Of a stretch of 33,287 nt of DNA, positions 15,291 to 22,851 are shown one piece after another. Position 1 is the first letter of the stretch, and each line of letters starts with the position of its first letter. Made by a program: the position numbers and the translations under genes. The notes below the pieces were generated by a model. That model saw only the letters and a list, made by a program, of their open reading frames with translations. It was not told the DNA's origin and searched no databases. Source of the DNA: Kribbella antibiotica (lineage in GTDB: Bacteria > Actinomycetota > Actinomycetes > Propionibacteriales > Kribbellaceae); the NCBI RefSeq assembly GCF_004349055.1, contig NZ_SMKX01000097.1, forward strand, positions 1 to 33,287. Direction: 5' to 3'.

Positions 15291-18200
15291 GTGGTAACCA
15301 CCCCCCGATCGAGGCGCCCCGGCGTAGCCGCTGTGGCCTCGATCGCAGCCCTGGGAATCGGCCTGACCGGACTGACCCAGGTGTCCGCAGTTCAGCCCGC
15401 GGCAGTTGGCACAACAGCTGACTCCGCCGCGGCGAAGGTGCTGGCCAAGGCGCCGCACTCCGGCCAGCGGGTCACCCTGATCACCGGGGACCGGGTGACC
15501 GTCTCGGATCAGGGCGTCTCCGTCGAGCCCGGACAGGGCCGTCAGGGCATCGCCTTCAGCACATTCAAACTCAAGGATCACCTGTACGTCGTACCGTCCG
15601 ACGCGCGCGGCCGGATCGCGAGCGGCCTGCTGGATCGCCGACTGTTCGACGTGACCGGCCTGATCGCGGCGAAGTACGACGACAAGTCGACCACGTCGAT
15701 CCCGGTCATCGTCACCTACGCAGGCAAGGCGCAGAAGCGGGCGGCGACGCCAGGCGCGACGGTGACCCGCCAGTTTCCCACCGTGAACGGTGCGGCGCTG
15801 AAGATCGACAAGGCCGAGGCGGGCAGCTTCGTGGCCCGTCTGGGGACCGCGCGGTCGGCCACCGGCATCAAGAAGATCTGGCTGGACGGCAAGCGGCAAC
15901 TCTCGCTGGACAAGTCGGTGGCGCAGATCGGCGCGCCGACGGCCTGGCAGGCAGGCTTCACCGGCAAGGGCGTGACAGTCGCGGTCCTCGACGGCGGCAT
16001 CGACGCCTCGCACCCGGATCTGGCGGCTCAGGTCATCGGTGCCAAGAACTTCACCGGTGGTCCGCCCGGTGAGTCCGACCCGCACGGTACGCACGTCGCC
16101 TCCACGATCGCCGGTACGGGGGCTGCCTCGGCCGGCAAGTACAAGGGCGTCGCGCCGGACGCGAAGCTGTACGACGCCAGGGTCTGCGCCGAAGACTGCC
16201 CGGATTCGGCCATCCTGGCCGGGATGGAGTGGGCCGCGACCGAGGTGAAGGCCAAGGTCATCAACATGAGCCTCGGCGCCACGGACACCCCCGGGATCGA
16301 CCCGCTCGAAGAAGCAGTCAACCGGCTGACCGCCAGTACCGGCGCACTGTTCGTGATTGCCGCGGGCAACTCAGGTCCCCGCGCCGGCACCGTCGGTTCT
16401 CCCGGCAGCGCGGATGCTGCTCTGACGGTCGGCGCCGTGAACCACGAGGACAAGCTGGCTTCCTTCTCCAGTCGTGGTCCGGGGGTCGATGACGGCGCGG
16501 TCAAGCCCGATGTCACCGCCCCCGGCGTGAACATCATGGCCGCCAAGGCGGGCGGTTCGACGGGTGACTACTACCAGCCGATGTCCGGTACGTCGATGGC
16601 CTCGCCGCACACCGCGGGCGCGGCTGCGCTGCTGGCCCAGCAACACCCGAGCTGGAAGGCTGCCGAGCTCAAAGGCGCGCTGATGGCATCCGCGAAGCCG
16701 GCCGCCGATCAGACCGCGTTTCAGCAGGGCTCCGGCCGGATCGACTCGGCCAACGCCCTCAAGCAGTCCGTGATCGCGGGCAATCTCTCGTTCGGTACGG
16801 CGTCGTATCCGCACCACGACGACGAGCCCGTGACCAGGACGCTGACGTATCGCAACCTGGGCGACCAGGCCGTCACCCTGAGCCTGGCCGCGACCCTGAA
16901 CGCTCCGGACGGCAAGCCGGCGCCGGCCGGTTCGTTGCAGCTCAGCGCGACCACGGTCACCGTGCCGGCCGGCGGTACGGCGTCGGTACAGGCGATCTCG
17001 AGCACCAGGCACGACGGGCCTGACGGTATCTACTCAGGCCGGCTGACCGCGACCGCCGGGGACGTCTCGGTCACCTCGGCGATCGGCGTCGACAAAGAGG
17101 CGGAGAGCTACGACCTGACTCTCAAGGCGATCGGCCTGGACGGGAAACCGGCCGCTCTGGCTACCGTTCTGTTCGGTCTGGACGACCTCTCGGCGAACTT
17201 CATCGGCGACGCGACCTCCACCGAGGCGAAGCTCCGGCTGCGCAAGGCCGGCTACCTGGTGGACAACCTGCACTTCGTGCCGGACGCGGCTGCCCCGGAG
17301 AAGGGCTCGTACTACTCGTTGGTCCAGCCTGATCTGAAGCTCGATAAGGACACCACGGTGGTCTTCGACGCCCGGCTGGCCAAGCCGCTCAAGGTCAAGG
17401 TGCCCAACGCCGGCGCTGCTCTCACCGCGGCCGGCATCGGCTACAAACGCTCCGCGGCCAGGGGGATCACCCTCGAGTCGGGGACCCAGGTACCCGACTT
17501 CAACAGCATCTCCAGCGCGCAGCTCGGCCCGGATCTTCCGGCGGGGATGATGGAGAGCAGCATCTCGTCGCAGTGGGCGCAACCGGGAGCCGACGGCAAG
17601 TTCAGGAACTCGCCCTACGTCTACGCACAGATGAACACGTTCCCGGGCAAGTATCCGACCGGGTTCCAGCGGGCGGTGAAGGCCGAAGACCTGGCCGTGG
17701 TGGAGCAGACGATGAACGTCGTCAGCGACCGGCAACTCCAGACCGTCCTGTTCGGCCGGTCGAACAAGGCCCTCGCCGCGGCGCGCCCCCTACGCTTCGA
17801 TCAGCCCGCCGCGGTGAAGCTGCTGGTTGAGGCCGGTCCGGTCACCTGGAGCACCCAGGTGAACGAGATAGTCGCCACTGCGGATCCGGACGAGCTGTAC
17901 CCGAACCTCGTCAGCCAGCTCGACTCGCCGTTCCGGGCCTACCAGGCGGGCCGGACCTACCGCGAGCGGCGCGAGGCCGCGGCGTTCACAGCGGCGCCGG
18001 GTCTCGTGGTCCGTGACCGGGCGGTACTGGCACTGTTCCTGAACAACCTGATGGATGCCGATGGCAACAAGGGCGGCAGCCTGACCGACACCGCCTCGAC
18101 CCGGCTGCTGAGTGGCGGCAAGGTGATCGCGGAGTCCGACCAGTTCGGCGGCATCGTGGCCAAGGGGCTGCCGGCGGCGAAGGCGACGTACACGCTGCAG

Positions 18201-18617
18201 GCCACCCAGACTCGGCCGTCGTACTCGGCGCTGAGCACCAGGACCGACCTGAGCTGGACGTTCACGTCGGCGGCGACCGCCGAGCAGACGCCGCTGCCGA
18301 TGATCGGAGTGCGTTACCAGCCGAAGGTCGACCGGAACAACGTCGCCGCGCGGACGCCGGTGACGGTGCTGCCGATCGCCTTCGAGGTGCAGACGGGCGC
18401 GACTCTGCCTGGCATCAAGAAGCTGGAAATCCAGGTCTCCGGTGACGACGGCAAGACGTGGAAGAAGGCGGCGGTCGCAGCGCGCGGCCGGACGGCGTAC
18501 CAGGCCGTCTTCGCCACGCCGAAGGGTGCGAAGACCATGTCGCTGAAGGCTCGGGTGGTCGATGCCGCGGGGAACATCACCGAGCTGACCACGATCGGTG
18601 CCTATCCGCTGCGCTGA
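15291..18617 (+). CDS. Secreted S8 family (subtilisin-like) serine peptidase
   Basis: The 1108-residue frame starts at a GTG behind AAGGAAAGGA. A signal peptide spans about 1-33 and a propeptide runs to about 205. The subtilase domain (about 210-485) has the complete triad: D234 in 'VAVLDGGID', H265 in 'DPHGTHVAS', S435 in 'SGTSMASPH', with oxyanion N360 in 'AAGNSGP'. The C-terminal 600 residues are beta-rich, without a membrane anchor or sortase motif; the last 75 resemble an Ig-like domain ('VDAAGNITEL'). Total length fits the large actinobacterial S8 peptidases. It should act extracellularly as a broad endopeptidase. It follows the PVK-repeat gene after a terminator, so it has its own promoter. 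Confidence 0.95.
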   Translation: MVTTPRSRRPGVAAVASIAALGIGLTGLTQVSAVQPAAVGTTADSAAAKVLAKAPHSGQRVTLITGDRVTVSDQGVSVEPGQGRQGIAFSTFKLKDHLYVVPSDARGRIASGLLDRRLFDVTGLIAAKYDDKSTTSIPVIVTYAGKAQKRAATPGATVTRQFPTVNGAALKIDKAEAGSFVARLGTARSATGIKKIWLDGKRQLSLDKSVAQIGAPTAWQAGFTGKGVTVAVLDGGIDASHPDLAAQVIGAKNFTGGPPGESDPHGTHVASTIAGTGAASAGKYKGVAPDAKLYDARVCAEDCPDSAILAGMEWAATEVKAKVINMSLGATDTPGIDPLEEAVNRLTASTGALFVIAAGNSGPRAGTVGSPGSADAALTVGAVNHEDKLASFSSRGPGVDDGAVKPDVTAPGVNIMAAKAGGSTGDYYQPMSGTSMASPHTAGAAALLAQQHPSWKAAELKGALMASAKPAADQTAFQQGSGRIDSANALKQSVIAGNLSFGTASYPHHDDEPVTRTLTYRNLGDQAVTLSLAATLNAPDGKPAPAGSLQLSATTVTVPAGGTASVQAISSTRHDGPDGIYSGRLTATAGDVSVTSAIGVDKEAESYDLTLKAIGLDGKPAALATVLFGLDDLSANFIGDATSTEAKLRLRKAGYLVDNLHFVPDAAAPEKGSYYSLVQPDLKLDKDTTVVFDARLAKPLKVKVPNAGAALTAAGIGYKRSAARGITLESGTQVPDFNSISSAQLGPDLPAGMMESSISSQWAQPGADGKFRNSPYVYAQMNTFPGKYPTGFQRAVKAEDLAVVEQTMNVVSDRQLQTVLFGRSNKALAAARPLRFDQPAAVKLLVEAGPVTWSTQVNEIVATADPDELYPNLVSQLDSPFRAYQAGRTYRERREAAAFTAAPGLVVRDRAVLALFLNNLMDADGNKGGSLTDTASTRLLSGGKVIAESDQFGGIVAKGLPAAKATYTLQATQTRPSYSALSTRTDLSWTFTSAATAEQTPLPMIGVRYQPKVDRNNVAARTPVTVLPIAFEVQTGATLPGIKKLEIQVSGDDGKTWKKAAVAARGRTAYQAVFATPKGAKTMSLKARVVDAAGNITELTTIGAYPLR

Positions 18618-18633
18618 CGCACCGGGACCGGGC

Positions 18634-18664
18634 GAGCGCGTTGCTGCCACGCGGCAACGCGCTC
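18634..18664 (+). terminator. Hairpin terminator after the S8 peptidase
   Basis: GAGCGCGTTGC (18634-18644) and GCAACGCGCTC (18654-18664) make a perfect 11-bp stem 17 bases past the stop codon. Confidence 0.75.
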
Positions 18665-18801
18665 CATCCCGCTGGAGCTTGCGACCGCAGGTTTCGTCAG
18701 TCAGTCCCACAGGGTTTCGGGACTTCGGATGGCCCTCCGGTAGAACGCCGATTAGCTTCGGTCGGCGTCAGGTGCGTTCCTTCCACCCTTAAGGAGTCAG
18801 G

Positions 18802-19308
18802 ATGAAGCTTCCATCTCGTATCACCGCTACTTCGGCCGCGCTGGTCGTGGCCCTGTCCGGATTGACGATCGCCCAAGCCCAAGCCCAAGCCGAGGTCAAC
18901 GGTCCGCTCACGACCTCGACGTACGAAGCGGAACGAGCAGGTCTGGAGAACGGGGCGCAGGTCAACAACAACCATCGGGGCTACACGGGCACCGGTTTCG
19001 TCGACAACTATGTCCAGATCGGGACGAAGACGAAGTTCACGGTGACTGTGCCGACGGCCGGCGCCTACAAGTCCACCCTGCGCTACTCGGCCGGCCCCCA
19101 CGCGTCGGCGACGAGGTCGCTGAGCATCTACATCAACGGCGTTCGTGAACGGTCCACCTCGTTGCCCCAGACCGCGAGCTGGGACACGTGGACGACAAAG
19201 ACGGACGTTCTCCAGTTGGTCGCCGGGACGAACACCATCGCCTACCGGTACGACGTGTTTGACGTGGGCTGGATCAACCTGGACAACCTGACCATCGCCA
19301 AGGCCTGA
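18802..19308 (+). CDS. Secreted CBM35-type carbohydrate-binding protein
   Basis: The 168-residue frame starts at an ATG behind AAGGAG. A signal peptide ends near residue 30 ('AQAQAQAEV'). The remainder is one beta-sandwich module beginning 'TYEAERAGLENGAQVNNNHR', with 'GYTGTGFVDNY', 'YKSTLRYSAG' and the terminal 'INLDNLTI', the usual order of CBM35/CBM6-like modules. These bind plant or fungal polysaccharides, often calcium-dependently. No catalytic domain is attached, so the protein is a stand-alone binding module. It lies between the subtilase and a set of other sugar-active proteins and ends at a strong terminator. Confidence 0.85.
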   Translation: MKLPSRITATSAALVVALSGLTIAQAQAQAEVNGPLTTSTYEAERAGLENGAQVNNNHRGYTGTGFVDNYVQIGTKTKFTVTVPTAGAYKSTLRYSAGPHASATRSLSIYINGVRERSTSLPQTASWDTWTTKTDVLQLVAGTNTIAYRYDVFDVGWINLDNLTIAKA

Positions 19309-19311
19309 CAC

Positions 19312-19338
19312 CGGCCGGCGGGCACCGCCCGCCGGCCG
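19312..19338 (+). terminator. Hairpin terminator after the CBM35 gene
   Basis: CGGCCGGCGGGC (19312-19323) and GCCCGCCGGCCG (19327-19338) form a perfect 12-bp stem with an ACC loop, four bases after the stop codon. Confidence 0.8.
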
Positions 19339-19350
19339 AAGTACTCCTTG

Positions 19351-19557
19351 TCAGGGTTGGTCGAGCAGGTATCGCTGGCAGCGGCCGTTCCAGTATCGCC
19401 AGGTGATCAGCTGGGCGTCTTTGTCGGGGCTGCATCCCGCGATGTCCAGCGTGTTGCCGCTGGTTTCCCGGGTGATCGACCAACGGCCGTCGTGCCGGTT
19501 CGATCCGCCAGCGCTGACAAGGGCTGCCTGGCCTTGCCGAGATGGCTCTAACTGCAC
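19351..19557 (-). pseudogene. Ricin-type lectin fragment, 5'-truncated
   Basis: This minus-strand frame reads 'RWSITRETSGNTLDIAGCSP' and 'LITWRYWNGRCQRYLLDQP', the final repeat of a ricin-like beta-trefoil (sGk.LDv.gCs...Q.W.W...CQrw). It stops at 19351. Only about 50 residues of lectin sequence are present, with no signal peptide and no earlier repeats; an in-frame stop lies upstream near 19599. The complete DUF4865 gene begins directly upstream on the same strand. The fragment is probably the tail of a secreted lectin or glycosidase lost by recombination. Confidence 0.6.
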
Positions 19558-19612
19558 CCGCCCGCGGCACGACCAGGGTCTGCAGTACGCCGCTCAGTTC
19601 GTCACCGAGCGA

Positions 19613-20197
19613 CTACGCCGGCTGGAGCGCGGTCTCGTTCGGCGCCGAGACGTACGGCACTTCGTACAGTTCGCCCTCGGAGACGTCCGGACGCTTGGTG
19701 TGCATGGTGAATGTCAACAGCTCCCAGGTGCGCGGGTCGATAGCCCAAGTCATTGAGTGCAGGTCAGCTTCGTCCAGACGCTTGTCCACCGTCTCGCGGG
19801 TAGCGGTCGCAGTTTCGGCGGGATCAATGTCTGCTGGGACTGGCGTGACTACTCGCACCGCATGAGTCACCGGGGCGCCGAAACCTGCTCCGCGGTGGTA
19901 ACCGCCGGTGATCCAGATTTGCGCAGCGGGGCGTCCGTACTTCCCGACGACGCCGGTGAAACCGCCGCTGGCGCCGTCCCACAGAAATGCGCCGGCCGCG
20001 GCCGGGTCCGTCCAGACGTAGAAAGGCGCGTACTGGTTCAGCGGAGACCCGTTGACGCCCTGCTCGCGCAGCAGGAACGCCTTGAAGCCGAGGCCTGGCA
20101 GGTTGTCGAACCGCGCGCCGATCGCCGGGATCCGGTCGCGCAACGTGCTGACATCGTAGTCGGAAGGCAAGGGCAGCTGGTACTGCATCACGATCAT
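19613..20197 (-). CDS. DUF4865 family protein
   Basis: Starting at the ATG at 20197 the protein has 194 residues and opens 'MIVMQYQLPLPSDYD', as family members do; other in-frame starts at 20212 and 20233 are possible. The family signature 'FDNLPGLGFKAFLLRE', 'NQYAPFYVWTDPAAAGAFLW' and 'YGRPAAQIW' is present. DUF4865 is a ferredoxin-like-fold family related in appearance to small monooxygenase-like proteins and often sits beside TetR, LysR or HxlR regulators; its reaction is unknown. No signal peptide, so cytoplasmic. A near-perfect palindrome overlaps the alternative starts and probably controls it. No clear ribosome-binding site was seen, so a leaderless start is possible. Confidence 0.82.
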   Translation of the reverse strand: MIVMQYQLPLPSDYDVSTLRDRIPAIGARFDNLPGLGFKAFLLREQGVNGSPLNQYAPFYVWTDPAAAGAFLWDGASGGFTGVVGKYGRPAAQIWITGGYHRGAGFGAPVTHAVRVVTPVPADIDPAETATATRETVDKRLDEADLHSMTWAIDPRTWELLTFTMHTKRPDVSEGELYEVPYVSAPNETALQPA

Positions 20198-20206
20198 GAT
20201 GGGAGC

Positions 20207-20224
20207 GTACATACTAGTAGGTAC
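20207..20224. promoter_or_regulatory. Near-perfect palindrome at the DUF4865 start
   Basis: GTACATACTAGTAGGTAC is an 18-bp palindrome with one mismatched pair. GTAC-ended sites of this length are typical for HxlR/MarR-like repressors. It lies 10 bases before the chosen start codon. Confidence 0.5.
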
Positions 20225-20251
20225 AGGACGCAAGGGAGGATGGCCGCGGAT

Positions 20252-20287
20252 CCTCCACCGAAGACGGGTGCCGGTCTCCGGTGGAGG
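20252..20287 (-). terminator. Hairpin terminator after the GH76 gene
   Basis: CCTCCACCG (20252-20260) pairs with CGGTGGAGG (20279-20287), and after one mismatch AGAC pairs with GTCT inside, leaving an 8-base loop. It lies 13 bases beyond the GH76 stop and also shields it from DUF4865. Confidence 0.7.
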
Positions 20288-20299
20288 TGCAGTGCGGAT

Positions 20300-21802
20300 T
20301 CAGGCGCGGCGCCATTTCTGGTTGGCGGCTGCTCCGCAATCCCACAGGGCAAGCACGGCGCCGTTGTTCGGGTCCCAGGCGGTGATGTCGACGCACTTGT
20401 TCGCGCGGGGGCTCACCAGATCGCCCGAGGCGGTCAGCTCGAATCGTTGACTGATCGTGCTGTTACAGGCCCATAGCTGGATCACTGCACCGTTAGCGGT
20501 CGAGCCACCTTTGACGTCGAGGCACTTGTTGTTCTGGGTGCGCACTTCGCTACCGGTGAACTGCCACTGCTGATTCGCACCACCGGTGCAGTCCCACACG
20601 ACCACGCGCTGGCCATCGGCGTAGTTCCCGTTGGGTACGTCGAGGCACTTCCCGTTCCAGTTGCTGACGATCCTGTTTCCGGAGGGCTTGGCCGCCGGGG
20701 TGACCGCTTGCATGATCACCGAGCCGATGGCTTCGACTGTCCTGGTGTCGTCGCGCGGTGTCTGTGCGTCCCAGCGGTTCCAGGTCAACTGCAGATCGGT
20801 GCGCCGCATGTTCCACGCGGCGTCGGCGTTGCGTTTCATGAAGTCGTAGTACTGGTCCCACAGGTTGTTCTCCCGGACGAACTCGCCCATGCCGCGGGAG
20901 AACTCCGACTGCCAGGTGCCCTCGCGTTGCCCGTTGGTCATGACGCCGTTGGTGGTGCGTGCGCGGATCACCCAGTCGGTGGTGCGCTTGGCGTCGTCGA
21001 AGATGGATCCCTGCCGGAAGTTGCGGTACATCGCTTGGGCCGCACCGACGAACGCACCTGCCGAATACACCGTCTGTCCGCCGCCGAGGGTGCCGCTGGC
21101 GCTGATGTTCTCGTGGACACCGCCGGTCGACCGGTCGAGCAGGCGGTTCCAGGTCCAGTCGTAGATCGCGCGAGCCTTGTCCAGATAGGCGCGCTCGCCG
21201 CTCGATTCGTAGATCAGGGCACCTAGGATCACTGCCGGGCTGTTGCTGAGGGCGCTCTTTCCCCCCTTGTCGACGCTCCACCAAATGCCGCCGCCCAGTG
21301 TGTTGTCCCAACCTCGGTTGTAGACCCGGTTGAAGGCGTACTTCGCTTGCGTCAGGTAGTTGCTGTTGCCGGTGATCGCGTAGCCACGAGCGAACGCCAG
21401 GCCGGCCCACAACAGGTCGTCGTTATAGCCGTTCCAGTTCCAGTCGTAAAGACCGCCGGAGCCCTGGTTCTGCTGCAGGAAAGTGTCCAGCAGTCGGCCG
21501 ATCAGCTCTCGGGTTGCCGGCCGCCGGGTGCTGTCGTAGACGTCCTCGGCTGCTTGGATGTCGAGCGCCTGACGCCAGAAGTAGTCCTTGTCCGTATGGG
21601 CCAGAGACCCTTTGTAATACCGTCGCTCACCGTTGGAGATCAGGAACGCCCTGTTCAGGGCGTCAAAGGCGGCATCGGTGTTCACCGTCGACGGCGCGAT
21701 CACGGTCGCGGCCGGCGCGGTAACGCCTTGCGCGACTGGTGTGGCGGTGACGGCTATGAATAGTGCTGTCATCAGAGCGATGACCGGCCTGAACTTACGC
21801 AT
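20300..21802 (-). CDS. Secreted GH76 family alpha-1,6-mannanase with ricin-type lectin domain
   Basis: The 500-residue frame starts at an ATG (21802) behind GGGAGG. A signal peptide spans about 1-26. The GH76 (alpha/alpha)6 barrel covers about 40-365, with the paired catalytic aspartates D128-D129 in 'WNGYNDDLLWAGLAFARGYA' and 'GGGIWWSVDKGGKSALSNSP'. A ricin-B beta-trefoil spans about 375-500 with 'NGKCLDV', 'NKCLDVKGG' and 'NKCVDI' repeats and two good QxW-like motifs ('NQQWQF', 'NQKWRR'). The known family reaction is endo-hydrolysis of alpha-1,6-mannan, as in yeast wall mannan. Two operator-like palindromes lie upstream, so sugar-responsive control is likely. Confidence 0.93.
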   Translation of the reverse strand: MRKFRPVIALMTALFIAVTATPVAQGVTAPAATVIAPSTVNTDAAFDALNRAFLISNGERRYYKGSLAHTDKDYFWRQALDIQAAEDVYDSTRRPATRELIGRLLDTFLQQNQGSGGLYDWNWNGYNDDLLWAGLAFARGYAITGNSNYLTQAKYAFNRVYNRGWDNTLGGGIWWSVDKGGKSALSNSPAVILGALIYESSGERAYLDKARAIYDWTWNRLLDRSTGGVHENISASGTLGGGQTVYSAGAFVGAAQAMYRNFRQGSIFDDAKRTTDWVIRARTTNGVMTNGQREGTWQSEFSRGMGEFVRENNLWDQYYDFMKRNADAAWNMRRTDLQLTWNRWDAQTPRDDTRTVEAIGSVIMQAVTPAAKPSGNRIVSNWNGKCLDVPNGNYADGQRVVVWDCTGGANQQWQFTGSEVRTQNNKCLDVKGGSTANGAVIQLWACNSTISQRFELTASGDLVSPRANKCVDITAWDPNNGAVLALWDCGAAANQKWRRA

Positions 21803-21904
21803 ACTCTGCCTCCCTCTCAAGACTGCCCTTCGCGGATCGTGCCGCGAGACAGCGTGGCAGACGAATGCGAGTCGAACCACGCTTGCCAGTCAAGGAAAGG
21901 AATT

Positions 21905-21922
21905 CTGTCCGAAAGCGGTCAG
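21905..21922. promoter_or_regulatory. Operator-like palindrome, copy 1
   Basis: CTGTCCGAAAGCGGTCAG is palindromic except for one T/T mismatch in each half and shares the flank ATTCTGTCCG with copy 2. It lies about 100 bases upstream of the GH76 start codon. Confidence 0.5.
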
Positions 21923-21964
21923 CTAAGTCGTCCGGGCCACAGGCTGTGGCATTTCACTGGGATT

Positions 21965-21982
21965 CTGTCCGCTAACGGACAG
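21965..21982. promoter_or_regulatory. Operator-like palindrome, copy 2
   Basis: CTGTCCGCTAACGGACAG has perfect 7-bp arms around CTAA. Its first base is exactly 60 bp from that of copy 1, placing both on the same face of the helix within the divergent GH76/crystallin-like promoter region. Length and symmetry suit a LacI- or GntR-type sugar regulator. Confidence 0.6.
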
Positions 21983-22051
21983 GTTCGGTGTCTGATGACC
22001 TCTGGGCATCGGATTATGGGAGTCCGCCCCTTTCAATCTGAGGTGATTTCT

Positions 22052-22435
22052 GTGTTTCCCCGAAAAATCCGGGTCTTGCTTGCCGGTGCTGTCGCCGCCG
22101 GCCTTGGGTTCACCGGCATCCAGACTGCGTCTGCCGCTGGTGTGCAACGGATGTATGACGACCGCGTTTGCCGTGGGAACGGCGACTATTTCCGTGTCTT
22201 CAGCGACGACTATCCGTCGGCCCCGTTGTGCTTCACCGGCCACGGTTCGCTTGATGTGTCGATCTACCGGGTGACCAAGGTCGAATCCGGTGCCTACCAG
22301 GCGTCTGTGAACGCCGATGGCCCACAGGTCGTCAAGTTCGACCCGCGCACCGAGTTCACCACCTGGACCAATGGCCGCGCGAAGATCACCAAAGTCACCC
22401 TGATCGCCTCACTCGTGTGCCCCCGGGGCTGCTGA
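22052..22435 (+). CDS. Small secreted beta/gamma-crystallin-like protein
   Basis: The 127-residue frame starts at a GTG (22052) after GAGGTGA. The signal peptide runs to about residue 30 ('AGLGFTGIQTASA'). The mature part has 'VCRGNGDYFRVFSD', 'PLCFTGHGSLDVSIYRVTKV' and a closing 'AKITKVTLI', the layout of the single-domain Streptomyces killer-toxin-like and protease-inhibitor-like beta/gamma-crystallin fold. Those relatives bind chitin or inhibit metalloproteases; which applies here cannot be told. Four cysteines in the mature part could form disulfides. It is divergent to the GH76 enzyme across the twin palindromes, so the two may be co-regulated. Confidence 0.6.
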   Translation: MFPRKIRVLLAGAVAAGLGFTGIQTASAAGVQRMYDDRVCRGNGDYFRVFSDDYPSAPLCFTGHGSLDVSIYRVTKVESGAYQASVNADGPQVVKFDPRTEFTTWTNGRAKITKVTLIASLVCPRGC

Positions 22436-22501
22436 ACCACGCTTCCCCGGTCATCGCCAGCCGAGGATTCCCGCGCTCGGCCATCAGGACGACGTGGACC
22501 G

Positions 22502-22787
22502 CGAACGGTCGACGTACAGATCCCGTTGGCGACTACACCTGGCGTCGACGGCTTCATCTTCGACTACGTCGCCGAGAACTGCTTCTCGCAGCCAACTACC
22601 TCACGGTCGACGGCTGTCCGTGGTTCTCGATCTACGAGGTCGGCCGGCTCATCAAGGGGTTCGGTTCGGTGTCGTCGACGGTCGAGGCGCTGAAAGCTTT
22701 CGGGCCAAGACGCTCGTGGCCGGCCATCCGGGGCTGCCCTCGGGTGTGAAGCCGACCGCGGGGTTCAAGACCATCTCCGGCCGGTAG
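22502..22787 (+). pseudogene. Frameshifted remnant of an unidentified gene
   Basis: Three consecutive good protein segments lie in three different frames in one direction: 'TVDVQIPLATTPGVDGFIFD' plus 'YVAENCF', then 'ANYLTVDGCPWFSIYEVGRL' plus 'IKGFGSVSSTVEALKAF', then 'AKTLVAGHPGLPSGVKPTAG' to a stop at 22787. Each step is a minus-one shift, as from two single-base deletions near 22585 and 22705. The left boundary is unclear; coding character may extend back towards 22450. No family was recognised. Confidence 0.5.
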
Positions 22788-22789
22788 GG

Positions 22790-22829
22790 CAACGAGCGCC
22801 GTGCGACTCGGATCGCACGGCGCTCGTTG
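22790..22829. terminator. Strong bidirectional hairpin terminator
   Basis: CAACGAGCGCCGTGCGA (22790-22806) pairs perfectly over 17 bp with TCGCACGGCGCTCGTTG (22813-22829) around CTCGGA. It separates the convergent pseudogene and the S1 protease gene. Confidence 0.85.
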
Positions 22830-22851
22830 GCTGGGAGCCTGCCTGGCAGGG

